A stretch of 5,309 nt of DNA from SIG565 sp045646145 (GCA_045646145.1 JAZRKE010000065.1:1-5309); one strand, 5' to 3'. Positions 1 to 4,725 are shown, counted from the first letter of the stretch. The notes: generated by a model not told the origin, from the sequence alone. Numbers and translations: made by a program.

Positions 1-93
1 GACAAATACCGCCACCGTTGCAGATTTAAACCTAACGTCCTTAACACCCTTGTTCTTTTTCCAAATACCATTAAAATAATCACTATGTAACAT
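1..93 (-). CDS. 5' end of an unrecognised gene (partial, runs off the window)
   Basis: Reading leftwards, an ATG at 93-91 opens a frame that stays open for 31 codons to the window edge and begins MLHSDYFNGIWKKNKGVKDV. An AAGGGGG ribosome binding site at about 108-102 lies 8 nt before the ATG, which is why this start is chosen. The codons read plausibly (lysine-rich, then a more hydrophobic stretch ATVAVFV), but I recognise no family and the visible part is too short to infer function. It lies about 33 nt downstream of the minus-strand terminator at 155-126, so it may be expressed by read-through of the unit starting near 336. The start codon sits inside a small inverted repeat (GTAAC, 6 nt, GTTAC), which might affect ribosome access. 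A real gene start is likely because of the ribosome binding site; the product is unknown. Confidence 0.55.
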   Translation of the reverse strand, partial: MLHSDYFNGIWKKNKGVKDVRFKSATVAVFV

Positions 94-125
94 AACCGTT
101 ACCCCCTTATAAAATATTTTTGCAT

Positions 126-155
126 AAAAAAGTGCCGTTACGATTGTAACGACAC
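126..155 (-). terminator. Rho-independent terminator or attenuator, minus strand
   Basis: On the minus strand the sequence GTGTCGTTAC, loop AATC, GTAACGGCAC forms a 10-bp stem with one G-U pair, followed directly by six T residues (plus-strand A run at 126-131). This is the standard intrinsic terminator layout. No protein gene clearly ends just before it. It therefore closes the short transcript starting near 336, or acts as an attenuator in front of the partial gene at 93-1. The plus strand lacks a T run after the stem, so the terminator works in one direction only. Confidence 0.75.
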
Positions 156-158
156 CTA

Positions 159-173
159 AAGTCTTATAGACTT
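159..173. repeat. Small inverted repeat next to the terminator
   Basis: AAGTCT, TAT, AGACTT forms a perfect 6-bp hairpin immediately before the terminator stem in the minus-strand transcript. It would make a second stem stacked beside the terminator. No further role can be assigned. Confidence 0.5.
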
Positions 174-211
174 AACTCTATTCAATATTTATAATCTTTA
201 CTACCCACTAT

Positions 212-316
212 TTATTCTTTATAGGCTATTAAAGAAACCACCGCCACCGACCACCAACCTAAATATGAATTCAAGTTGTGCCGCCGCACTCTATACCATA
301 AAATCAAGCAAATCAT
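212..316 (-). CDS. Possible 34-residue hydrophobic peptide (doubtful)
   Basis: ATG at 316-314 opens a 34-codon frame ending in TAA at 214-212, entirely inside the predicted minus-strand transcript. The peptide begins MICLILWYRVRRHN and then has GWWSVAVVSLIAY near its C-terminus, so it could contain one short membrane segment preceded by basic residues. That architecture is seen in type I toxins, but no family sequence is recognised. The leader is only about 20 nt and shows only a weak AAGAG-like purine run, too far from the ATG. The GG-rich DNA biases this frame towards Gly, Trp and Val, which could mimic a hydrophobic peptide. Confidence 0.2.
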   Translation of the reverse strand: MICLILWYRVRRHNLNSYLGWWSVAVVSLIAYKE

Positions 317-342
317 ATATTCATATAACTTACTCTTATATA

Positions 343-371
343 ATTATAACTCTTCCTGATACTATAGTCAA
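343..371 (-). promoter_or_regulatory. Sigma-A promoter of the small minus-strand transcript
   Basis: On the minus strand TTGACT (371-366) and a perfect TATAAT (348-343) are separated by 17 nt, the optimal spacing. Initiation is expected near 336. This is one of the best promoters in the window, although no convincing protein gene directly follows it. That supports an RNA product or a regulated leader. Confidence 0.75.
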
Positions 372-601
372 CACCTATGAACATTAAAAATATTTCCGCA
401 TCTGGCAAAATGCACGATGAAATAAATTTACTATTTCAACCCAATAATAAACAATGCACTTGCCGATATGACAAGCATCTATATTGCAGCAAAAACCAAT
501 AGTTATTGTTGACCTGTTATATTAAGCTTATACCTGTAATTTTCGTCTTGTCGAGTTTTGTCAGATATCGCTTACACAACTTTTTTCTCAGAACCCCATG
601 T
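372..601. other. AT-rich intergenic stretch, no gene seen
   Basis: Between the small-RNA promoter and the hypothetical gene at 602 I see no start codon with a usable ribosome binding site in any frame and no strong terminator for the gene that ends at 602. One minus-strand frame stays open for about 40 codons without a credible start and is likely chance in AT-rich DNA. The stretch could be decayed coding sequence, but nothing in it is recognisable. Confidence 0.5.
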
Positions 602-1117
602 TTAATTTTTTATGTATTTTTTAATTATCTTTTTTTCCAGGGCTAAATCAATTAATTTAGAAGGGCCATTTATGTCAGTATTATATTTTACTTTTTTTAG
701 AGCCGTATAGAAAGATTCATTAAAGGGATAGTATTGTTCATATGTTTCTTTCTCTCCCCATTCTTTTAATATATAGTAAAGAAAATTATAATCTTCTATC
801 AAATCATTGATTAATTTTTTTGAAATTAGAAAACAATAAAATTGTTGAGCATTATTTTTATTATAATCGCTAACAGCATAAACATCATTAGCTAAATTCA
901 ATATTGAAATATTATTGTCCGAATATATAATTCTAACTAAGTCTGCTTCTATATAGTTAGAAATAGCAGACATAAACTCCGCTTTTGATTGTGGGTTTGA
1001 TTTAAAGTCATGTCTCAAATTTTCTTTCCAATTAAAAGAAGTAAGAAACGAAATATTTTTTTTCATTCTCATTTTATTAATAACATTATGTACACACTTT
1101 ATAATTGAATTTATCAT
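602..1117 (-). CDS. Hypothetical protein, 171 residues, orphan accessory gene
   Basis: The frame reads leftwards from ATG at 1117-1115 to TAA at 604-602. A TTG three codons upstream (1126) is in frame, but the AAGGTAGG purine run at about 1134-1127 fits the ATG better (9 nt from AGG) and abuts the TTG, so ATG is preferred. The protein is lysine- and asparagine-rich. It has a basic N-terminus, no signal peptide or clear membrane segment, aromatic-rich acidic patches (EDYNFLYYILKEWGEKETYEQYY around 107-129), and a basic tail ending KKIIKKYIKN. I recognise no family. The size and acidic, aromatic character resemble small immunity-type or phage-accessory proteins, but no motif supports that. Codon use is far more AT-biased than in the GH39, rpmE and rpsO genes, which suggests horizontal acquisition. 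It has its own promoter at 1266-1238, and no partner gene is visible. Confidence 0.7.
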   Translation of the reverse strand: MINSIIKCVHNVINKMRMKKNISFLTSFNWKENLRHDFKSNPQSKAEFMSAISNYIEADLVRIIYSDNNISILNLANDVYAVSDYNKNNAQQFYCFLISKKLINDLIEDYNFLYYILKEWGEKETYEQYYPFNESFYTALKKVKYNTDINGPSKLIDLALEKKIIKKYIKN

Positions 1118-1237
1118 TTTTTTCAACCTACCTTATCTTGTTTTTATTAAAATTATAAACAAATAAAACTCAATTTATAAAAATATTAATTTCCAATTAA
1201 TAACAGGTAAAATAAAATAAGTTTGATTTACAAAATG

Positions 1238-1266
1238 ATTATACCATATATCTCCAAATTTCACAA
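1238..1266 (-). promoter_or_regulatory. Promoter of the hypothetical gene at 602-1117
   Basis: On the minus strand TTGTGA (1266-1261), 17 nt, then TATAAT (1243-1238) preceded by TGG, giving an extended -10 (TGnTATAAT). Transcription would start near 1231 and leave an AU-rich leader of about 110 nt before the ATG at 1117. No hairpin of note was seen in that leader. Confidence 0.7.
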
Positions 1267-1553
1267 GCAAATTACATAATTTCTCCATAATATACAAATA
1301 CAACCCAACCACCCACCCTTGAAAAATACCGTAAGGATATAATCCCCATCTGATTAACTGTTGTTCAAGAATGTTAAGTTGTATTATTATTTTATACTAG
1401 TATATATACCTCTCTATATTAATAACAACAACACTGTCTAAATTTATGTCCAATATAAAACTTTTTTCAAAAATATTTTTCAAAATCATACTTTTCTGTG
1501 CTATTGCTGAAAATAAAATTTTTAAAATTTTTTAACAGAGCAAAATAGTATAG
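1267..1553. other. AT-rich spacer ending at the catalase break point
   Basis: This stretch has no supported gene on either strand. It contains a short C-rich patch (about 1303-1319), a 12-bp palindrome TATACTAGTATA (1393-1404), and long A and T runs near 1460-1540. The right end abuts the truncated catalase frame, where an in-frame TAG occurs at 1551-1553. No insertion-sequence end, transposase or target-site duplication could be recognised. Confidence 0.5.
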
Positions 1554-1973
1554 AACACAGGCGTTGAGGAGTTGGGTCACCTTGAGATGGTTGGTACGCT
1601 CGTCAAACAGCTTTCTGACGGTGAGTGTGCCGAGGATTGGATGAAGATGGGCAGTTGGGAATATTACGCAGATAACGGCGCATCAGTATATCCCCAAAAC
1701 ACGCAGGGTTCACCATTTAATGCGGCTTCAATTGCAGTCACAGGTGATGCTATAACAAATCTGTTTGAGGACCTTGCAGCAGAGCAAAAGGCACGGGCAG
1801 TTTATGATAATATACTACGCCTGTCAGACGATCCTGACGTAAACGAAGTAATCAAGTTCCTTCGCCAGCGTGAAGTAGTGCATTTCCAAAGATTTGGTGA
1901 AGCACTCGACAACTTACAGTCAAAGCTACAGCATAAACAAGTAAAGGGAACTGGAATAAAAGAATGTAAATAA
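1554..1973 (+). pseudogene. cotJC: 5'-truncated manganese catalase (CotJC-like)
   Basis: The open frame starts right after an in-frame TAG (1551-1553) and runs 139 codons to TAA at 1971-1973. It opens NTGVEELGHLEMVGTL and contains PFNAASIAVTGDAITNLFEDLAAEQKARA and REVVHFQRFGEAL, hallmarks of the ferritin-like dimanganese catalase/CotJC family, which splits hydrogen peroxide. Metal ligands that can be matched are E6 and H9 (ExxH), E77 and H110; the 33-residue gap between the last two matches the family. The first helix bundle segment carrying the first glutamate ligand, roughly 50 residues, is missing. The in-frame TTG at 1572 and ATG at 1587 lack properly spaced ribosome binding sites, and no promoter is evident. 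The remnant is thus almost certainly inactive. cotJA/cotJB partners are absent. The C-terminus is lysine-rich and family-like, so the damage is confined to the 5' side. Confidence 0.85.
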
Positions 1974-1983
1974 TGTCTACAGA

Positions 1984-2009
1984 ACAAATGGTTTTGTGAA
2001 ACCATTTGT
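1984..2009. repeat. Perfect 11-bp hairpin
   Basis: ACAAATGGTTT, loop TGTG, AAACCATTTGT is a perfect inverted repeat starting 10 nt after the catalase stop codon. It has no T run on either side, so it is not a normal intrinsic terminator. It is the first member of the hairpin array that extends to 2217. Confidence 0.8.
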
Positions 2010-2028
2010 GTGAAATTGAAAATTTCAC
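2010..2028. repeat. Perfect 8-bp hairpin
   Basis: GTGAAATT, GAA, AATTTCAC directly abuts the preceding hairpin with no spacer. The back-to-back arrangement suggests one structured unit rather than chance. Confidence 0.75.
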
Positions 2029-2030
2029 AA

Positions 2031-2060
2031 CTAAAAACAGCCTTTTAATGCAGTTTTTAG
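2031..2060. repeat. 8-bp inverted repeat with alternative partner
   Basis: CTAAAAAC (2031-2038) pairs with GTTTTTAG (2053-2060). The same GTTTTTAG occurs again at 2130-2137, so the left arm could instead close a larger structure enclosing the next hairpin. A two-state fold is possible. Confidence 0.5.
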
Positions 2061-2085
2061 GTTCACGACATTGATTGACTGACTG

Positions 2086-2122
2086 TTTGTGTCGGCTGTC
2101 GGGAGACGACATCCGACACAAA
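2086..2122. repeat. Long GC-rich hairpin, 15 bp with one mismatch
   Basis: TTTGTGTCGG (2086-2095) pairs with CCGACACAAA (2113-2122). Inside it, after a single C/T mismatch, TGTCG pairs with CGACA around a GGAGA loop (2102-2106). It is the most stable-looking element of the array. It carries no T run, and the GGAGA loop exposes a ribosome-binding-site-like purine motif. Confidence 0.8.
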
Positions 2123-2149
2123 GTGCACGGTTTTTAGCAAAAAGTGCAC
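2123..2149. repeat. GTGCAC-flanked hairpin
   Basis: GTGCAC at 2123-2128 and again at 2144-2149 (each self-complementary) flank TTTTT, AGC, AAAAA. They give an 11-bp stem with a two-base GG bulge. Alternatively GGTTTTT (2129-2135) can pair with AAAAACC (2150-2156). Confidence 0.55.
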
Positions 2150-2165
2150 AAAAACCTTGAATCTA

Positions 2166-2217
2166 AACAATTCTGAAACGCTTACAAACCGCTATGTGGC
2201 TGCGTTTCAGAATTGTT
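2166..2217. repeat. Perfect 16-bp inverted repeat, 20-nt loop
   Basis: AACAATTCTGAAACGC (2166-2181) is exactly reverse-complementary to 2202-2217, with a 20-nt loop between. This is the longest perfect stem in the hairpin array and its right edge. The symmetry and length resemble the ends of a small non-autonomous element or a protein-binding palindrome, but no element family is recognised. Confidence 0.8.
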
Positions 2218-2254
2218 CAGCAGTCATTAAATAGTTATAAAAAAATCCGTTTTG

Positions 2255-2314
2255 TGATATAATCATTAAAGGTGAGAATTTTTACAGCGTAGCAGTTTAC
2301 GACCGCTACGCTGT
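2255..2314 (+). promoter_or_regulatory. Orphan extended -10 promoter followed by a 10-bp hairpin
   Basis: TGATATAAT at 2255-2263 is an extended -10 box of the same form as other promoters here; its -35 (TTATAA, 2235-2240) is weak. It is followed by AAAGGTGAG, which looks like a ribosome binding site without a gene. Then ACAGCGTAGC (2284-2293) pairs perfectly with GCTACGCTGT (2305-2314) around an 11-nt loop. TTTATTG follows on the plus strand, so termination there would be weak, and minus-strand termination of the GH39 gene is possible only without a U tract. It may be a leftover promoter whose gene was deleted, or a very short RNA. Confidence 0.4.
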
Positions 2315-2328
2315 TTATTGCCTATCTA

Positions 2329-3639
2329 TTATATTTCTTTTATCAAAACACTGCTGTGTATGCCCAAATCAAAGGTGAGGTCTGAGGTTGTGCCTACAAG
2401 CTCTCCATCCTTTTCGGAGTCAATAGCATGAATTTCATAATTTCCGCATCTGTCAAAATCGAGTTTAACCGATTTGTTTGGAGCATTGTCATCATCGCTG
2501 TAATAGGTTACAACAGCCATAGTCTTACCGTTTTCGTCAATGCCGCACAGCGTGTATATATTGTCAAGCTTATTATCCGCAGGTATCCACGCCTTCATAT
2601 CATAAAACATACCGTACCAATACATAGAGTAATAGCCCTTGAGAGGCTTATACGTGTAAAAATCAAATATGCCATTAAAACATGAAGGACGGGTGTCATA
2701 ATACATGAGCATATCTATAGATGATGCCTGAGCTTCGCATATACACGACATAATAAATGCCGAATTTTTTAGAGAATGAATTGACTCTATAGAATACAAA
2801 TACTCGTCTGTCCAGCCTTTTACATAATTCCACTCATTGAGTATGCTTTCGGCATTTTCATAACCGTATTTGGTAAGCAAATTCTTTATACGTTTGGATT
2901 TTTCTATAAGCGCTTCCGGAGTAACACAATAGATATGCCATGAAAAAAAGTCAATCTCTACTCCCCTCTTTTGCATCTCATACAAAAAATCATCAGCCCA
3001 CTCTTCGCTCCACGCAAGAGCAGGACCGCCGATTTTGAGATTGGGAAAGCACTTTTTAAGATGCTTTGCTGTAATTTCATAAAGGTCAAAAAACTCTTCC
3101 TTTGTTCCGCCCCATGTACGCTTATTAGTGCTTTCGTCAGGGTCAAGATCGGGTTCGTTCCATATTTCCCAATATTCGATATTAAGGTTAAAGCCATCTG
3201 CCCAGCCCTTGTTATAGTGACGGATGATATGTTCGCATATAGCTGCCCATTTATTAAAATCAGGGGGTGGAATGGTACCGTGTTTCTTCACTTGATGCTC
3301 TATAGTCTGTCCAAGACGGAAAAATGTTTCGGTACCGGCATCCAACGAAACAAGAATTGCTTCATCGGTGCAGGCGAAGTCATAGGAAGAAGGATCTGTC
3401 GGATCTGCATTAAAATCCGGAAAAATACAAGTTATATCGTGGCTGTATGGGCCGCCGTATACACCGATCACTGCCGAATCGTGATTGCGTGAATAAGGTA
3501 TTCTTGCAGCTTTATATTCGGCAAGATTACTTCTGTATTGGTCGTTTGCATGACGCCTGTGCCATGGCCCGCCGTTGGTTGCATTAAGTTTTTTTAAACT
3601 TCCTCAATCTTTTGTTAAATCAAATTTTAATGTATTCAT
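2329..3639 (-). pseudogene. GH39-type beta-xylosidase with an in-frame TGA at codon 12
   Basis: ATG at 3639-3637, 8 nt after GGAG, opens a 436-codon frame ending TAA at 2331-2329, broken only by TGA at 3606-3604 (codon 12). Before it the protein reads MNTLKFDLTKD and after it GSLKKLNATNGGPWHRRHAN, so the match continues across the stop and the TGA most likely replaces a TGG tryptophan codon. Family features are the acid/base in WEIWNEPD (about E162) and the nucleophile in ILNEWNY (about E269), spaced as in clan GH-A/GH39 enzymes that release xylose from xylo-oligosaccharides. Also present are HDSAVIGVYGGPYSHD near 51-66 and a C-terminal beta-sandwich-like tail. There is no signal peptide, so it would act in the cytoplasm on imported oligosaccharides. 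A GTG at 3471 could begin a shorter 380-codon frame, but it lacks a ribosome binding site and would delete the first beta strand. The rest of the frame is undamaged, so inactivation is recent, or the TGA is a sequencing error or is read through. Confidence 0.85.
3604..3606 (-). other. In-frame TGA replacing a probable tryptophan codon
   Basis: The codon lies between the correctly spaced start and the conserved body of the GH39 frame, in phase with both. All other tryptophans checked in the frame (for example in NKWAAIC and WEIWNEP) are TGG, and neighbouring genes end in TAA. There is therefore no sign of a changed genetic code, and no selenocysteine element is evident downstream. Confidence 0.75.
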
Positions 3640-3651
3640 TGTCAACACTCC

Positions 3652-3673
3652 ATTTTAAAGATTTTTTTAAAAT
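3652..3673. promoter_or_regulatory. Candidate operator over the GH39 transcription start
   Basis: ATTTTAAA (3652-3659), 6 nt, TTTAAAAT (3666-3673) is a perfect 8-bp inverted repeat directly after the -10 box, covering the expected +1. This is a classic position for a repressor. The binding protein is not known; the local LacI-family remnant is the obvious but unproven candidate. Confidence 0.35.
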
Positions 3674-3702
3674 ATTATATCACATAAGCTCTGAACTATC
3701 AA
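3674..3702 (-). promoter_or_regulatory. Strong promoter of the GH39 gene
   Basis: On the minus strand TTGATA (3702-3697), 17 nt, TATAAT (3679-3674), with TGA just before TATAAT making an extended -10. It lies about 35 bp upstream of the ATG at 3639 and aligns with the GGAG ribosome binding site, supporting that start. Confidence 0.8.
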
Positions 3703-3720
3703 GCTGAGCGATTGCGAAAA

Positions 3721-3732
3721 TTTTTCGAAAAA
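3721..3732. promoter_or_regulatory. CG-centred palindrome upstream of the GH39 promoter
   Basis: TTTTTCGAAAAA is a perfect 12-bp palindrome 19 bp upstream of the -35 box. LacI/GalR-family operators are typically symmetric with a central CG, so this could be a regulator site. The AT-rich composition makes chance occurrence plausible. Confidence 0.3.
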
Positions 3733-3912
3733 ATCCTATATGAATCACATTAACATCAGCCAAAGTCAAATACTTTTTACAAATATCAAGTCCGAATATT
3801 GTCAGAATTATATTTCTCAACGGTCTGTCCTGTTACCCGGCGATCACAAGCATTACCGCTATCAATCAAATTAGTATCCGGTATACATTTAATTAAAATG
3901 CTTTTATTATGA
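3733..3912. other. Non-coding remnant between regulator and GH39 gene
   Basis: No supported gene. One minus-strand frame (starting inside the regulator's end, shifted by one phase) stays open for roughly 50 codons to a TGA near 3796, but it does not resemble the expected LacI sensor domain. It may be scrambled remains of the regulator's lost C-terminal part. Confidence 0.35.
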
Positions 3913-4284
3913 TCAGGGATACAACTCCGATTGTAATATCCAAAATACTGCACAAAGTCCGCCTGATTCCTCGATTTTATTTTTAATGGCAGTTATTTCT
4001 CCGGCATAAAAAAGAGAAATTATTTCCGGACAAATAACGGCAATAGTTATAGCATCTGATTTAGAGTATTCAATTTTCCGTTTTCTTTTTTCCTCAAAAT
4101 AACCCATTTCCTTGGCAATTTGAATAATGTTTTGTCTCAATTCATCACTAATTTCCTTGCTCCCTGACAGAGCCTTGGAAACAGTTGAAAGCGACACATT
4201 CGCTGATGCTGTAAAGAGGAAAATCAAGTCATTATTCTTGATTTTCCTCTTTACAGCATCAGCGAATAGGGTTATTTCGCTCAT
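3913..4284 (-). pseudogene. Broken LacI/GalR-family transcriptional repressor
   Basis: The 123-codon frame from ATG at 4284-4282 to TGA at 3915-3913 begins MSEITL. After an abnormal 19-residue stretch (7-25) it resumes the family helix-turn-helix and hinge, ASANVSLSTVSKALSGSKEI (26-45) onward to QIAKEMGY, followed by the first sensor-domain strand and helix (ITIAVICPEIISLFYAGEIT). Intact LacI proteins have about 330 residues and start roughly MxxITLKDIAxxAxVS. Here the KDIA segment of the first helix is replaced by the product of a 31-bp inverted repeat, and the protein stops just after GGLCAV. An in-frame ATG at 4347 is rejected because it lies upstream of the promoter. The regulator would sense a sugar and probably controlled the GH39 gene, but it should neither bind DNA normally nor sense ligand. 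Confidence 0.8.
4198..4267. repeat. Perfect 31-bp inverted repeat with 8-nt spacer
   Basis: The left arm, 4198-4228 (ATTCGCTGATGC...), is exactly reverse-complementary to the right arm, 4237-4267 (...GCATCAGCGAAT), around the spacer TCATTATT. The right-hand neighbours no longer pair (C at 4197, A at 4268). The element sits inside the first DNA-binding helix of the LacI remnant and keeps the frame, replacing about four codons with nineteen. There is no T run, so it is not a terminator. Origin by template switching, a small insertion element, or a fold-back assembly artefact are all possible. Confidence 0.9.
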
Positions 4285-4293
4285 CACTATATA

Positions 4294-4322
4294 ATTATAA
4301 AACGGAAATAATGTAAATTCAA
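4294..4322 (-). promoter_or_regulatory. Promoter of the LacI remnant, probably leaderless
   Basis: On the minus strand TTGAAT (4322-4317), 17 nt, TATAAT (4299-4294). Initiation 6-9 nt downstream would fall at about 4288-4285, at the GTGATG that begins the gene, and no ribosome binding site precedes it. The message would therefore have essentially no leader. Confidence 0.65.
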
Positions 4323-4332
4323 TTTTAAATAA

Positions 4333-4357
4333 TTGACATATTTTCAAAATATTGACA
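4333..4357. repeat. Pair of TTGACA repeats in the divergent spacer
   Basis: TTGACAT occurs at 4333-4339 and 4352-4358, 19 bp apart, between the lacI and rpmE promoters. Each matches a perfect -35 hexamer on the plus strand, but neither has a good -10 at the right distance. They may be operator half-sites or chance. Confidence 0.3.
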
Positions 4358-4413
4358 TTTTTTAAGGGTTGTTACAGATATTAAAATAAATATAAAAAAT
4401 TTGAAAAAAATAC

Positions 4414-4442
4414 TTGCAATATACGTTTTTATGTGATATACT
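4414..4442 (+). promoter_or_regulatory. Promoter of rpmE
   Basis: TTGCAA (4414-4419), 17 nt, TATACT (4437-4442), with TGA in front giving an extended -10. Transcription should begin near 4449, leaving a 45-nt leader with the ribosome binding site at its end. Its divergent partner is the lacI promoter about 95 bp away. Confidence 0.8.
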
Positions 4443-4494
4443 ATTGAGTGGTGTGCGAGGTTTGCTCGTAGTAAATTAACAAGGAGGTAATGCT

Positions 4495-4701
4495 ATGAAG
4501 CAGGATATCCATCCCGACTACAAGAAAACAACTATTACTTGTGCTTGCGGTAATGTGATTGAAACAGGCTCAACTGTTGAGAATATCACAGTCGAAATTT
4601 GTTCGGCTTGCCATCCGTTCTATACAGGTAAGCTGAAGCTTGTAGATACAGGCGGTAGAGTTGAGAAGTTCAACAAGCGTTTCAACAGAAACGGCAAATA
4701 A
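4495..4701 (+). CDS. rpmE: 50S ribosomal protein L31, zinc-binding type
   Basis: The 68-residue protein starting MKQDIHPDYKKTTITCACGN is the full length of bacterial L31, a small protein of the large subunit near the central protuberance that bridges to the small subunit. Cysteines 16, 18, 36 and 39 (CAC and CSAC) form the zinc site of the C+ form. The HPFYTGK motif and basic tail KFNKRFNRNGK are typical. ATG at 4495 is 7 nt after AAGGAGG (4481-4487), leaving no doubt about the start. It has its own promoter at 4414-4442. rpsO follows 107 nt downstream on the same strand with no terminator between, so the two are probably co-transcribed. In relatives that carry zinc-free paralogs, C+ L31 is replaced under zinc limitation; no Zur-type operator was seen here. 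Confidence 0.97.
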   Translation: MKQDIHPDYKKTTITCACGNVIETGSTVENITVEICSACHPFYTGKLKLVDTGGRVEKFNKRFNRNGK

Positions 4702-4725
4702 TCAAAAATATTTATTTTGAAAATC

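Larger units (their letters stand above)
126..336 (-). ncRNA. Candidate small RNA or 5' leader of about 210 nt
   Basis: The region is bounded by a near-consensus promoter (371-343) and an intrinsic terminator (155-126), which together predict a discrete transcript of roughly 210 nt. It carries a G-rich tract (260-238) and two hairpins at its 3' end. A frame of 34 codons, ATG at 316 to TAA at 212, contains the hydrophobic run YLGWWSVAVVSLIAYKE. However, its ribosome binding site is poor and upstream readings are equally short, so it may be chance. Possible identities are an untranslated regulatory RNA, a type I toxin or antitoxin RNA (small hydrophobic peptide or its partner), or a leader that controls the gene at 93-1 by termination. 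I do not recognise a known riboswitch or T-box core. The boundaries rest on sequence signals; the function is inference. Confidence 0.5.

Noticed and set aside
126..336. Known riboswitch or T-box leader
   Set aside because: No recognisable conserved core such as the T-box antiterminator sequence was found; only promoter, hairpins and terminator can be supported.
1802..2121. Two minus-strand frames over the catalase remnant and hairpin array
   Set aside because: They are antisense to the conserved catalase sequence, lack ribosome binding sites, and run through inverted repeats.
1984..2217. CRISPR array or retron RNA
   Set aside because: The hairpins differ in sequence and are not regularly spaced direct repeats, and no Cas or reverse transcriptase gene is present.
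2428..2685. Plus-strand frame of 85 codons
   Set aside because: It is antisense to the C-terminal part of the GH39 gene with no start signals.
2958..3492. Open frames on both strands inside the GH39 gene (2971-3492 plus, 2958-3197 minus)
   Set aside because: They overlap the clearly conserved GH39 frame, have no ribosome binding sites and show no family resemblance.
3469..3639. GTG at 3471 as the true start of the GH39 gene
   Set aside because: There is no ribosome binding site before it, and the same frame upstream still encodes family-like sequence back to an ATG with GGAG and a strong promoter.
4285..4347. ATG at 4347 as the start of the LacI gene
   Set aside because: The stretch contains the -35 and -10 boxes of the gene's own promoter, and its translation does not resemble the family; MSEITL at 4284 does.
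4702..4720. Terminator between rpmE and rpsO
   Set aside because: The only hairpin (TCAAAA/TTTTGA) is weak, all AT-rich, and not followed by a T run.
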